DNA of 64,000 nt from Pseudomonas sp. ATCC PTA-122608 (lineage in GTDB: Bacteria > Pseudomonadota > Gammaproteobacteria > Pseudomonadales > Pseudomonadaceae): NCBI RefSeq assembly GCF_001952855.1, contig NZ_LPNO01000004.1, positions 113,234-177,233 of the forward strand. The letters run 5' to 3'. Position numbers and translations under genes: made by a program. Below are positions 24,610 to 32,648 of the stretch, piece by piece; the stretch's first letter is position 1, and the number at the start of each line of letters is the position of its first letter. The notes below the pieces were generated by a model. That model did no database searches. It was not told the DNA's origin and saw nothing but the letters and a program-made list of their open reading frames with translations.

Positions 24610-25404
24610 ATGTCCACACCCATCATCCCTTGGATGGGCGGCAAACGCCGCCTGGCCGACCGCCTCATCCCACTCTTCCCGCCGCACGATTGCTACGTTG
24701 AAGTCTTTGCCGGCGGCGCCGCGCTCTACTTCATGCGCCCCCAGGCGGCGCCGGTTGAGGTCCTCAACGACATCAATGGCGATCTGGTGACTCTGTACCG
24801 CGTCGTGCAAAACCACCTGGAAGAATTCGTGCGCCAGTTCAAATGGGCGCTCAGCTCCCGCCAGGTGTTCGAGTGGCAGAAGATGACCCGCCCTGAGACC
24901 CTCACCGACATCCAACGCGCCGCACGATTTTTCTACCTGCAGCACCATGCCTTTGCCGGCAAGGTGACGGGGCAGACGTTTGGTACCGCGACCACAGGCC
25001 CGGCTATCAACCTGCTGCGGATCGAGGAAAACCTCTCGGCCGCCTGGCAGCGACTGTCCGGTACTTATGTCGAAAATCTCCCTTGGCTTGACTGCGCTGA
25101 ACGGTACGACCGTGCCCATACCTTCCACTACATGGATCCACCTTACTGGCAGACGGCCGGTTATGGCGTGGACTTTCCCTTCGAGAATTACGAGCGCATG
25201 GCTGACTTCATGCGGCGCTGCAAAGGGAAGGTCATGGTAAGCATCAACGATCACCCAGACATCCGGCGGGTGTTTGACGGCTTTAGCTTTGAGACGCTCG
25301 ATATCCGCTATTGCAATACCAATCAGCGTCAGGGAAAGGCTGAGGTGAGTGGCGAGCTGGTGATTATGAACTGGGAGCCTTCTGCATTTGGAGGATTGTT
25401 CTAA
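24610..25404 (+). CDS. D12-class DNA adenine methyltransferase
   Basis: A 264-residue methylase of the Dam type. Motifs: the N-terminal TPIIPWMGGKRRLADRLIPLFP (SAM pocket, X-motif), FAGGAAL (33-39), and the catalytic DPPY (176-179) within HYMDPPYWQTAGYG. It should methylate adenine N6, probably within GATC, from S-adenosylmethionine. No matching endonuclease is next to it, so it looks like a solitary phage methylase protecting the DNA or altering regulation. A 149-nt gap separates it from Rz; in that gap I see no gene or clear signal. Confidence 0.9.
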   Translation: MSTPIIPWMGGKRRLADRLIPLFPPHDCYVEVFAGGAALYFMRPQAAPVEVLNDINGDLVTLYRVVQNHLEEFVRQFKWALSSRQVFEWQKMTRPETLTDIQRAARFFYLQHHAFAGKVTGQTFGTATTGPAINLLRIEENLSAAWQRLSGTYVENLPWLDCAERYDRAHTFHYMDPPYWQTAGYGVDFPFENYERMADFMRRCKGKVMVSINDHPDIRRVFDGFSFETLDIRYCNTNQRQGKAEVSGELVIMNWEPSAFGGLF

Positions 25405-25416
25405 TCCACGCGCAGC

Positions 25417-25438
25417 GCGAGCTTACTGCCTCGCGCTC
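25417..25438. terminator. Inverted repeat between convergent genes
   Basis: AGCGCGAG pairs perfectly with CTCGCGCT across an 8-nt loop, between the methylase (+) and the RES-like gene (-). No long T-run follows on either strand, so it is at best a weak bidirectional terminator. It also marks the change from high to low GC. Confidence 0.45.
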
Positions 25439-25463
25439 AATATGGTATAACACGCCTTAAATC

Positions 25464-26273
25464 TCACCATATAAATCTGCCATCAAACTCTACCCCTTCT
25501 GCGTTTTTAAGAATTTGAAAGTCATACATTCCGTACTTGTATTTTTTTGTGATTTTTAATACTAGACTTGCTTCCACTTGTAATAAGCGGTTAGCGGAAT
25601 TAGGCTTTATTGCATAGTTACGAGAAGACTCCAATGCTACGCCGCTATAGGCGATCGCATCTAATTGTGGGTTTCGGCTAAAAACTAAGTTGGCTAAAAT
25701 TCTAGAGTGCATATAGTTCGTATCCTTTGCATTTTTGTCCTTTAATAGAGAGGATAGGAATGCGTCAGTGAATACAAAGCTTTTACCGAATTCATGAGGC
25801 ATATTACTCATGAATTCGTTTAATAGTTTTCCTACGGTTTCAGAAGTAAGGCCGCTACCCCACCTATTTATGTGGGTTATTTCTCCGATTGTGCCGCAGC
25901 AGAAAGCGTGGTCGGGTATCTGCTTGTAGGCGACAATATGTATGTAGTCGCCTTCTTCTGCGCTTATTTCATCTAGCGTAGAATACTGATTGATTGAGGT
26001 ATATAAAATTGGGTCGTTGATTTCGTTAAGTCTTCCTGCTCGTGTAAGCTCTTTGGGTGGGCTTCCAAGCTCGGATATATTATAAAAACCATTTTCATCA
26101 ATGCATTTTCTTGCTCGCCAGAACGCGCTGTCGTAGTTGAATTCATAGTTTAGGACTTGGTAGTGATCGAGTATAAGGCTAAGTTTTTCTCGTACAAACT
26201 CTGGGTTTGTACTTTTTAATATTGAAGATGATAGGTCGTCAAGGAATTCAAGGGGGAGTGTGCTGAAGTTCAT
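25464..26273 (-). CDS. RES-domain-like protein (putative NAD+-degrading toxin)
   Basis: A 269-residue protein in an AT-rich block unlike the flanking phage genes. After about 45 helical residues (EFLDDLSSSILKSTNPEFVREKLSLILDHY), it shows a RES-like pattern: FWRAR with Arg53, GRLN (80-83), ILYTS (89-93), an STLDEI with Glu102, and later AYSGVALESSRNYAIKP (209-224). In RES proteins the Arg, Glu and Ser make an NAD+ phosphorylase or glycohydrolase. Its start overlaps the end of the PIN-like gene by 4 nt, so the two are coupled. No Xre antitoxin of the usual Xre-RES kind is nearby. Family call from motifs only. Confidence 0.68.
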   Translation of the reverse strand: MNFSTLPLEFLDDLSSSILKSTNPEFVREKLSLILDHYQVLNYEFNYDSAFWRARKCIDENGFYNISELGSPPKELTRAGRLNEINDPILYTSINQYSTLDEISAEEGDYIHIVAYKQIPDHAFCCGTIGEITHINRWGSGLTSETVGKLLNEFMSNMPHEFGKSFVFTDAFLSSLLKDKNAKDTNYMHSRILANLVFSRNPQLDAIAYSGVALESSRNYAIKPNSANRLLQVEASLVLKITKKYKYGMYDFQILKNAEGVEFDGRFIW

Positions 26274-27145
26274 TGAAGTGCCTTATTGATATGGTATGTA
26301 TTACCGTTTATTAACCGGTTAATCGCAGGGATCTCCGCATTGAAGAGTCCTGCAAGCATAAGACATGTTTCTTTAAACATAAGGTTCACGTTTTCATCAT
26401 CAGACATGATCCCGTCAAAGTATGTGCCATACGCGACAAAAATCATGTCAACTAGATCATTGCGAAGCCTGTCTGGTCTCATGTTGCGCATGCCGCCCTG
26501 CGCTGAGCGTGTAATGGCCATGACGTAGCAGGCCAATGAGACTCTGAAAATTAAAGTGTTTGGCAATTCTTGGAATGAGGGGCGTTTTCTGACGATAGGC
26601 GTATCTGTAAATATCTGGTCTGTGATTACAAGGAGTGTTTTGGCTAACCGGTCTACCATTGAGGACGTGTACATACGTTGCTCACGGAGGACTGCCCGTT
26701 CTTCTTTGGTGTACTCATTGCCTAGTATCGTAAATGCTTCGCGCATTTGCTCTGCGTCTATCAGCATTGTTTTCTCAAGGTGTTCAGTTGCCGACTTACC
26801 GAGATCAAGAAGTTGTCGGCGAAGATGTATGTTTCCTGACTCAGCTTCGCGAAGATTATGGGCAAATTTGGGGAATTCGCAGGTTTGTGTTTCATCTATA
26901 AGCCTACGTTGTAGCCCTTTCTGTCTTCCGCTCATGCCGCATATTTTTGCCGAACCTTTGAGAATTATAACTTGGTTTGGGAAATCAGAAACTACACTCA
27001 TGGATTTGAAAATGCTATTAAGTGTATCGCCTTTATATGCCTCCATCGCAGAAAAGTCGGTAAGCACTGCACGGTTCTTTGGGTTCTTTAGAAACTCTCG
27101 TAACTTAGGGTGCTGCATTTGATTACTATCAATTACCAAGTTCAC
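26270..27145 (-). CDS. PIN-like domain protein
   Basis: A 291-residue protein, low GC, upstream partner of the RES-like gene. The spacing of acidic residues fits a PIN nuclease: VIDSNQ with Asp6, Glu35 in SAMEAYKG, and a C-terminal NDLVDMIFVAYGTYFDGIMSDDE with Asp230, Asp233 and Asp249/250. The middle (about 95-215) is a long helical insertion, so the domain is split more widely than in VapC toxins. PIN proteins cut RNA. Its pairing with a RES-like gene could be a two-effector defence or toxin unit; neither neighbour is an obvious antitoxin. Confidence 0.6.
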   Translation of the reverse strand: MNLVIDSNQMQHPKLREFLKNPKNRAVLTDFSAMEAYKGDTLNSIFKSMSVVSDFPNQVIILKGSAKICGMSGRQKGLQRRLIDETQTCEFPKFAHNLREAESGNIHLRRQLLDLGKSATEHLEKTMLIDAEQMREAFTILGNEYTKEERAVLREQRMYTSSMVDRLAKTLLVITDQIFTDTPIVRKRPSFQELPNTLIFRVSLACYVMAITRSAQGGMRNMRPDRLRNDLVDMIFVAYGTYFDGIMSDDENVNLMFKETCLMLAGLFNAEIPAINRLINGNTYHINKALQ

Positions 27146-27174
27146 TTATTTTTACCAGCCTTGGTTTTCGGATT

Positions 27175-27891
27175 TTATTTTATCACTTCGGTCACTTGCT
27201 CGAATGCGGGTTTATAGATCAAGATTCGCTCGAAGGGCGTCGGACCAATACTTTCCCCTTTTGGCCAATTAATATCTTGATCTTGAGAGGGGTCCCAAAA
27301 CTCAACAATGATAAGCAGCCAATAGGCATCACATAGCTGGTAGTTTTTGAGTTTTTCGATTTTCTGAGCTACCAGTGACTTTACTCGTTTGATCGATAAC
27401 GTCGGGACATCAAAGCCCTGCTGAAGTCGCCAATTACTAGCTGGGTACTCTTTTCCATTGTGATATAAAAAACGTAGCTCTGGCATAGCTTCAAAAGCTT
27501 TGTAGCTTGAGTGCCCTTCGAATTCTGATGAAATTTCCTGAACAATGGCAGCTAGTATGTTAGCGGCCTTTTTTAGGCTTTTACGCTCAATTGGGAAATT
27601 GGGATCGAAATCAAAAGAGATTTCAAGTTTTCGGTTGCCGTTCGATAGGTAAAGCCGCTCGGCCAGTGCAATAACTTCGCGGCGGATTACGTTTTGCTTT
27701 TGCTCGCTTTTGATATCTTTGCCATCAAGTTTGTAAAGATGAGCTATTTCGATACCTAGTTTTCTGGCACCTTTTTTTACGAGTACATCAGGTTTGTCTG
27801 AATATTCGATTGCGCCATTAGGTACAGGGTAATGTTGAACGAACATCTCAAAGTAATATTGCTCAAGGATCTGCTGCTCAGTGAGTTCCAT
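27175..27891 (-). CDS. Hypothetical protein, possibly nuclease-like
   Basis: A 238-residue low-GC gene, first of the minus-strand cassette, 29 nt upstream of the PIN-like gene. The segment IEYSDKPDVLVKKGARKLGIEIAHLYK (28-54) resembles the core of PD-(D/E)XK nucleases, with Asp35 and Glu48, but the catalytic Lys is not in its usual place (EIA). The C-terminal part has WLLIIVEFWDP and PFERILIYKPAFEQV. I recognise no family. It may be the third member of an accessory cassette with the two genes downstream. Confidence 0.6.
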   Translation of the reverse strand: MELTEQQILEQYYFEMFVQHYPVPNGAIEYSDKPDVLVKKGARKLGIEIAHLYKLDGKDIKSEQKQNVIRREVIALAERLYLSNGNRKLEISFDFDPNFPIERKSLKKAANILAAIVQEISSEFEGHSSYKAFEAMPELRFLYHNGKEYPASNWRLQQGFDVPTLSIKRVKSLVAQKIEKLKNYQLCDAYWLLIIVEFWDPSQDQDINWPKGESIGPTPFERILIYKPAFEQVTEVIK

Positions 27892-27946
27892 TGGGAATGC
27901 CTAACTGTTGAACGCTAGAGAGCAGTGTAGGCCAAATCGAAGGTAG

Positions 27947-28630
27947 CTAAGTTTCTAATCGTTTGATCAATTCAGGCCCATGATTTCGTACATTACCAAT
28001 AGCCGGGTCAACTTTGAACCACTCGAACACCTCGGTTGCCTCGCCCTGCAGCATCACCATCTGTTCGGCGCGTTCCATGGGCGTGGCCGGGTCCAGCCAT
28101 TCGCGAGCCAATTCCGGCGATAGCGTAACCGGCCGCCGGTCGTGGATGTCCACCATGCCGCCGGCGCTGTCGGCGGTGATAATCACGAATCCGTCATGCT
28201 CGCCCGGGCCTTCATTGCTGTCTGGTGGTTGGCCAATGGCTGCGCACAGCACGGGCGCGCCATCCCGCCGGCGGATTAGGTAGGGCTGCTTCTTCGGTCC
28301 GCCTTCGTCCACCCACTCAAACCAGTTGTCGATGGGCGTGATTGCCCGGTGCGGCCAGATTGCGCGGAAGAACGGGCCGTGGGCCACCTTCTCTACGCGG
28401 GCATTGATCGGCGCGGCACGATCTTTGGCCCAGTGCGGGCGCCATCCCCAGCGCACTAGGTCCGCGTGCAGCAAATCACCCTGCAGGTGGAGCAGGGCGA
28501 CTTGGGTTGTCGGGGCGACGTTGTACCGCTCGAGCGGCAAGTCACCGGCGGAGTTCGCCAGGGCATTGGGCATGCTCAGCGCTGCAACGAAGTCGTGAAT
28601 GCCGCTGTATTGGGAAATCCTTCCACACAT
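27947..28630 (-). CDS. SRAP-domain protein, YedK/HMCES-like
   Basis: A 227-residue protein of the SOS-response-associated peptidase family. I start it at ATG 28630 rather than 28636, because the family needs Cys2 exposed after Met removal (MCGR) and CGGAG lies correctly upstream. Conserved parts are MCGRISQY, ERYNVAPTTQVALL, WGWRPHWAKD, PINARVEKVA, ITPIDNWFEWV, HDRRPVTLSPE. SRAP proteins form a covalent crosslink with abasic sites in single-stranded DNA, shielding them. It lies just upstream of a LexA-controlled polymerase pair, forming a DNA-damage-tolerance set. Confidence 0.92.
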   Translation of the reverse strand: MCGRISQYSGIHDFVAALSMPNALANSAGDLPLERYNVAPTTQVALLHLQGDLLHADLVRWGWRPHWAKDRAAPINARVEKVAHGPFFRAIWPHRAITPIDNWFEWVDEGGPKKQPYLIRRRDGAPVLCAAIGQPPDSNEGPGEHDGFVIITADSAGGMVDIHDRRPVTLSPELAREWLDPATPMERAEQMVMLQGEATEVFEWFKVDPAIGNVRNHGPELIKRLET

Positions 28631-28713
28631 AATCATCTCCGCTCGTCGGCCCCAATGAACAGCTGGGACCAGGTCAATCTCTACACTGTAGACACTGGCC
28701 CCGGGTATTCGTC

Positions 28714-28923
28714 ATGACAATCAACATCGATCAGATCAACGCAATGGAGGCGTGGTTTTCCCTGCGCAACGATCCGGACTTCAACTCAGCCACACCGGAG
28801 GAGCTTTACGAGAGGCGCCTGGCGCTGGCTGACGACATGAAAGAGCGCGGCGTAATCGACATCGGTGAATGGCGGGAACTGACCGAAGAGGCCGTCGCCG
28901 CGTACTCAGATGAGTTGGGCTGA
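28714..28923 (+). CDS. Small acidic hypothetical protein
   Basis: A 69-residue acidic, helical protein (MTINIDQINAMEAWFSLRNDPDFNSATPEELYERRLALADDMKERGVIDIGEW). It is divergent from the SRAP gene and lies 96 nt before umuD, upstream of the LexA box. No known domain. Amino-acid composition and codon use look like those of a real gene. Confidence 0.6.
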   Translation: MTINIDQINAMEAWFSLRNDPDFNSATPEELYERRLALADDMKERGVIDIGEWRELTEEAVAAYSDELG

Positions 28924-28983
28924 CGCGCCCGCTTGTCAGATATCTCTTACATCAAATTGACCGCAATCCGTCCGCGTTATTAA

Positions 28984-28999
28984 CTGTACATTCGTACAG
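28984..28999 (+). promoter_or_regulatory. LexA (SOS) box upstream of umuD
   Basis: CTGTACATTCGTACAG matches the CTGT-N8-ACAG consensus exactly and lies 20 nt before the umuD start. It implies SOS induction of the umuDC pair. Confidence 0.9.
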
Positions 29000-29019
29000 T
29001 ATCTGTAAAAGGCTGCGTC

Positions 29020-29445
29020 ATGAGCTTCTCAATTTTAGGTCCTATTGCCGAGGGTGGCACGAAGCTGCCCTTTTGCTCTTTTCGGGTACCCGCCGGCTTC
29101 CCATCGCCGGCTGCCGATCACATCGAGCAGCACATCTCACTGGATGAGGTCTTAAATATCAGGGCTCCGCACGTCTATCTGATCGCCATTACTGGCGAAA
29201 GCATGCAGGGCGCGGGTATTTTTGAGGGTGACCTGGCGGTCGTGGACCGATCTATTGAGCCGGCCCACGGGCACGTAGTCGTGGCGCTGCTGAATAATGA
29301 CCCTATCTGCAAGCGCCTGTGTAAGCGCGGGAAAGAGGTGATCCTTCTGTCGGAGAACCCGAGATACCCGGCGCGATACATTTTGGAGGGCGACGAACTG
29401 TCGATCTGGGGCGTGATCACCAGTACCGTACGCAGCCATGTCTGA
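29020..29445 (+). CDS. umuD: UmuD-like S24 peptidase, Pol V subunit
   Basis: A 141-residue S24 peptidase. By comparison with E. coli UmuD the cleavage site is Ala25-Gly26 in VPAGFPSPAADHIEQ. Catalytic Ser61 is in TGESMQGAGI and Lys98 in PICKRLCKRG. RecA-stimulated self-cleavage would give the UmuD' form that joins UmuC in translesion polymerase V. It overlaps umuC by 8 nt, and an exact LexA box precedes it. Confidence 0.93.
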   Translation: MSFSILGPIAEGGTKLPFCSFRVPAGFPSPAADHIEQHISLDEVLNIRAPHVYLIAITGESMQGAGIFEGDLAVVDRSIEPAHGHVVVALLNNDPICKRLCKRGKEVILLSENPRYPARYILEGDELSIWGVITSTVRSHV

Positions 29446-30715
29446 GTCGCCACCCGTCTTTGCGCTGATCGACTGCAACAGCTTCTATGCAAGCTGCGAG
29501 CGTGTATTCCGGCCCGACTTGGCGAAGGTGCCCATCGTGGTGCTCAGCAACAACGACGGCTGTGTGATCGCCCGAAGCTACGACGCTAAGCCTTTCATCA
29601 AGATGGGCGAGCCGTATTTCCAGATCAAGCACAAGCTCAAGCAGCACGGCATTGTCCCGTTCTCCTCAAATTACGCCCTGTACGGGGACATGAGTGAGCG
29701 GGTCATGACAGTGATCGAGAGCCTGGTGCCCGCCGTCGAGATCTACAGCATTGATGAGGCCTTCGCCGACCTGACCGGTATTGCCGGCCTGGATGTCCTC
29801 GGGCGCCAGATCCGCGCACGTGTCTTTCAGTGCACCGGCATTCCGGTGGGCGTCGGAATCGCCCATACAAAGACCCTGGCCAAGCTGGCCAACCACACAG
29901 CAAAGCGCCTGCAGGCCCAGACCGGCGGCGTGGTGAATATCACCGATCCGGTAAAGCGTGACTGGGTATTGCGCAACACCGACGTTTCGGAGGTGTGGGG
30001 TGTCGGCCGGAAGATGAAACTTCACCTGGATACGATGGGCATCAGTACAGCGATGGATCTGGCCAGGGCAGACCCCTGGACGCTCCGCAAAAAATTCAGT
30101 GTGGTAATCGAGAAGACCGCCCGCGAACTGGCCGGCACCTCATGCCTGGAACTGGACGAGCCCGACCCACCCAAGCAGGAAATCTGCTGTAGCCGGATGT
30201 TCGGGATGCGCCTGACCGAGCTGGCGCCGATCAAGGAGGCGGTGGCCACCTACATGATGCGAGCCTCGGAAAAGCTCCGGGCGCAGAACTCGCTCTGCAA
30301 AAAGGTCCGCGTCTGCATCCGCACAGGCATGTTTAACCCCGAAGAAGCCAAGTATGCCAATGGGGTAGTGGTGGACATGCCGTACCCGACCGACGACGTG
30401 CGGCTGCTGACCAAAGCTGCCGTCGATGCGCTCGACCACATCTACCGCCCAGGCTTCAAATACAGCAAGGCCGAGGTGATGTTGCTCAACCTGTGCCAGC
30501 CAGGCGAATACACGGACGATCTATTCGCGGTGTCTCAGCCAGCCGAGGCCACCAGAGTGATGACCGTGGTGGACCAGATCAATGACAGGTGGGGAAGGGG
30601 AACGCTGCGGTCGGCTAGTGTGCCGACGAACCCCGACTGGCGGATGCGCCGGGAAATGATGAGCCAGAGCTACACCACGAAGCTCGATCAGCTGTGGTCA
30701 GTTGCTTGCAAGTAG
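29438..30715 (+). CDS. umuC: UmuC-like Y-family DNA polymerase
   Basis: A 425-residue Y-family polymerase, full length compared with E. coli UmuC (422). Catalytic motifs: FALIDCNSFYASCERVFRPDL at the N-terminus, SNNDGCVIARS, and YSIDEAFADLTG. The helix-hairpin region VSEVWGVGRKMKLHLDTMGI and the C-terminal little-finger region follow, with MRREMMSQSYTTKLDQLW at the end. It makes error-prone bypass synthesis. Being carried on the prophage, it may raise mutation after DNA damage at the time the prophage is induced. Confidence 0.94.
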   Translation: MSESPPVFALIDCNSFYASCERVFRPDLAKVPIVVLSNNDGCVIARSYDAKPFIKMGEPYFQIKHKLKQHGIVPFSSNYALYGDMSERVMTVIESLVPAVEIYSIDEAFADLTGIAGLDVLGRQIRARVFQCTGIPVGVGIAHTKTLAKLANHTAKRLQAQTGGVVNITDPVKRDWVLRNTDVSEVWGVGRKMKLHLDTMGISTAMDLARADPWTLRKKFSVVIEKTARELAGTSCLELDEPDPPKQEICCSRMFGMRLTELAPIKEAVATYMMRASEKLRAQNSLCKKVRVCIRTGMFNPEEAKYANGVVVDMPYPTDDVRLLTKAAVDALDHIYRPGFKYSKAEVMLLNLCQPGEYTDDLFAVSQPAEATRVMTVVDQINDRWGRGTLRSASVPTNPDWRMRREMMSQSYTTKLDQLWSVACK

Positions 30716-30740
30716 TGATGCGCTCAGCGCCAGATCAACA

Positions 30741-30950
30741 TCACTCGGGCGACATAAGGACCGCCAGAGTCAGCTTGATGAACTCCTCGTTCTCATCGAT
30801 GGTGTGCAGAGCGCCGCGCACGTTCTCGGCTACATCGGCGGCGCCACGCTGCTCGACCCAGTTCGATAGCTCCATGATGGAAGCCTCAAGGGCCAACTGG
30901 TTTTCGTACATCTTGGAGAGCAGGGAAGGGAGTAGGTCTGAATTGGGCAT
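30741..30950 (-). CDS. Small hypothetical prophage protein
   Basis: A 69-residue acidic helical protein (MPNSDLLPSLLSKMYENQLALEASIMELSNWVEQRGAADVAENVRGALHTIDENEEFI). It is convergent with umuC, ending 25 nt from it. Heptad-like leucines suggest a small coiled-coil or four-helix dimer. No function assigned. Confidence 0.6.
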   Translation of the reverse strand: MPNSDLLPSLLSKMYENQLALEASIMELSNWVEQRGAADVAENVRGALHTIDENEEFIKLTLAVLMSPE

Positions 30951-31176
30951 TGGCGTTCCTCTGGTGGAGTGAACAGCGTAGCAGTAGGCGAACTCTGCTT
31001 TACCTTCTAAGCTCCATGGCCATGCGACGGGCGGCTGTCAGGGCGGCTACGATGCGTGAACCACGTCTCAAAAATCAAACTAACATTTACTAACTTGAAC
31101 GTTTTTACATTTAGGTTCCCTAAGCCACATCGCCGCGCCGAAAGGCCTCTATCCATTGGTTTTAAAGGGTCACGTG

Positions 31177-31431
31177 ATGATCTCTACCTTAGAGTTACGC
31201 CATATAATTGAGAAGGCGTTCCTTCCCACCAGGTGCGTGTGCTCGATCAGGTATGACTCACTCAACATTCAGCTGATCGACCCCGTGACTCAGCAGGAAT
31301 TGTTGACGGTCGCCGGGGTTGATCCAAAAACGTTGCGATCAAGCCGCGCGATCGCCAGGCTCATTGCGGAGATAAAAGAAGAGGTCAGGCTTCAAGGGGA
31401 TGCCGCGCTGAAGGAAGTTGGCCAAGCCTGA
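31177..31431 (+). CDS. DUF1652-like protein
   Basis: An 84-residue protein with the N-terminal signature ISTLELRHIIEKAFLPTRCVCSI of the Pseudomonas DUF1652 family; function unknown. I start at ATG 31177, as the family begins M-x-STLELR, rather than at upstream in-frame codons. Paralogues are scattered through Pseudomonas chromosomes, so this may be chromosomal-type cargo near the prophage edge. The 226 nt before it hold no gene that I can support. Confidence 0.75.
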   Translation: MISTLELRHIIEKAFLPTRCVCSIRYDSLNIQLIDPVTQQELLTVAGVDPKTLRSSRAIARLIAEIKEEVRLQGDAALKEVGQA

Positions 31432-31457
31432 AAAGCCGAGGTTAACGGCAGTCCGTT

Positions 31458-31590
31458 TTAGGGCATAATTATGGCAGTATCGGGGCCGCTGTGCGCCGCC
31501 TAACGACAAGGGCGAAGGTGGAAAGCATTGTTTTCATGGGCCTTAAGCGGCCTGTAGGTGCGTAGGTGGGGGTTCGAATCCCTATCTATA
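31458..31590 (+). repeat. Structured att-like element, copy 1
   Basis: It begins TTAGGGCATAATTATGGCAG (two direct AGGGCA/ATGGCA half-sites, like integrase arm sites). Next comes GGCCGCT (31493-31499), which can pair with AGCGGCC about 50 nt later, then a tRNA-like T-arm GGGGGTTCGAATCCC (31568-31582). It aligns over its full 133 nt with 33881-34013 with no net gap. Confidence 0.6.
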
Positions 31591-31611
31591 TCGCTCGTTA
31601 CGTCACTCCAG

Positions 31612-32226
31612 TTATCGCACGTCGCGACTTCCAGCCGGATGCCCGAAAGCGTCGTCGAATGCGAGCTCCGCAATCTGCCGTAACGGTTGGGAGCTGCCCT
31701 CCATTCGATGCACAAGTACAAACCACCTGTGGCCGCTGTGAGGTGCCTCATCAATGTTGACCCCACTCGGCCCACCTTTAACAAGCTTCAAGCAATGAGG
31801 CCAGTGAGGCTCATAGAAAGACTTTCCTTCGTTCTTCGGCTTGGCAAGGTAATTGGAGGAGCGCTCTTTGTAGTCCGCGTTGTACTGTGCGTTGAATAAG
31901 TGGCTTTGAACACGCCTTCGTACTCCTCCGCATTCGCCGCGGTAGATCGCACGAAGTGTCCCTCGCTGTAGACTGCAGATGTTTCCGTCTATGGCACGAT
32001 CTGAAAGGATGACGTAGAAGCCCGCGCCCCTAAACACATGTTTAAGATCTGCAATGCTGACGAGGGAGACCAAGTCAATAGGGGGGGATTGGTCTGAAAA
32101 CTGGTCGGGCACTAAATCGCTGCAGTAAACGTTTTTGAATGCGGCAGCAAATGTGGTTCTTATTTTCCTCTTAACTACAGCCATCGAATTCTGGAGTTCC
32201 GACTCCATCGCAGAAACGTCGTACAT
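31612..32226 (-). CDS. GIY-YIG nuclease-domain protein
   Basis: A 204-residue protein with GIY-YIG motifs: GFYVI (69-73), AIYRGE (93-98), Arg104 and His109 in RRRVQSHL, and the later Glu in IAELAFDDAFGHP. This family cuts DNA and is common in homing and mobile genes. I prefer ATG 32226, at which the sequence AAGGA lies 12 nt upstream; the frame stays open to 32298 and ATG 32208 is also possible. It lies between two copies of a structured element together with an HNH gene, so it may belong to a small mobile unit. Confidence 0.65.
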   Translation of the reverse strand: MYDVSAMESELQNSMAVVKRKIRTTFAAAFKNVYCSDLVPDQFSDQSPPIDLVSLVSIADLKHVFRGAGFYVILSDRAIDGNICSLQRGTLRAIYRGECGGVRRRVQSHLFNAQYNADYKERSSNYLAKPKNEGKSFYEPHWPHCLKLVKGGPSGVNIDEAPHSGHRWFVLVHRMEGSSQPLRQIAELAFDDAFGHPAGSRDVR

Positions 32227-32648
32227 GGTGCTTGTAGATCCTTGTGCTGGTGAGGGCAGGCTTTGGCCTCTCTGTAGTGGTCGATAGTGTTGGGGCAAAA
32301 ATGGGGCAAACCGTACGCCAATCTATGCCATCCAATGCCAGTTATGCATTTATGCAATCGTATGCTGGTGGGCGTTAGGGCCAGCCACCACGGGCTTTCC
32401 CCCCAATATCCCCTACATACCCCTACACAATCGGGGTTTGCTTTGTCAGAGGCGATTGGTTCGTAGCTTCGCCAAGCCCTGCTTGATGTGCCTAGCGTTT
32501 TCACCGATCACGAATAGAGCACCACGTATGTTATTACAAACAGACACCTTGTGGCGGTGGGGTAGGCTGGAGGCCTTGAAAAGAACGGAGCAGGTGAAGG
32601 GAGTCGAACTCTCGTTATCGGCTTGGGAAGGTGATAACGGAGATATGA
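32227..32648. other. Gap with arm-type repeats
   Basis: These 422 nt carry no supported gene. GGGGCAAAAATGGGGCAAA (32293-32311) and repeated TATGCC/AATGCC words to 32350 look like tyrosine-integrase arm sites. A tRNA-Gly fragment follows at 32587. A plus-strand frame (32438-32734) overlaps that fragment and is not called. Confidence 0.5.
32587..32637 (-). pseudogene. tRNA-Gly(CCC) 3' fragment
   Basis: Read on the minus strand it gives an anticodon loop TTCCCAA, then GAGAGTTCGACTCCCTT and acceptor CACCTGCTCC, as in the 3' half of tRNA-Gly(CCC). The stems have mismatches, no 5' half is present, and CCA is not intact. This tRNA is a usual integration target, so it is probably an old attachment-site remnant. 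Confidence 0.55.

Noticed and set aside
26286..27122. Plus-strand frames opposite the PIN-like gene
   Set aside because: Ser/Arg-rich translations typical of antisense frames; the minus-strand genes are coupled by a 4-nt overlap.
31458..31590. Possible complete tRNA or tmRNA gene
   Set aside because: Only the T-arm is tRNA-like; no matching acceptor stem or anticodon arm can be folded, and no CCA end follows.
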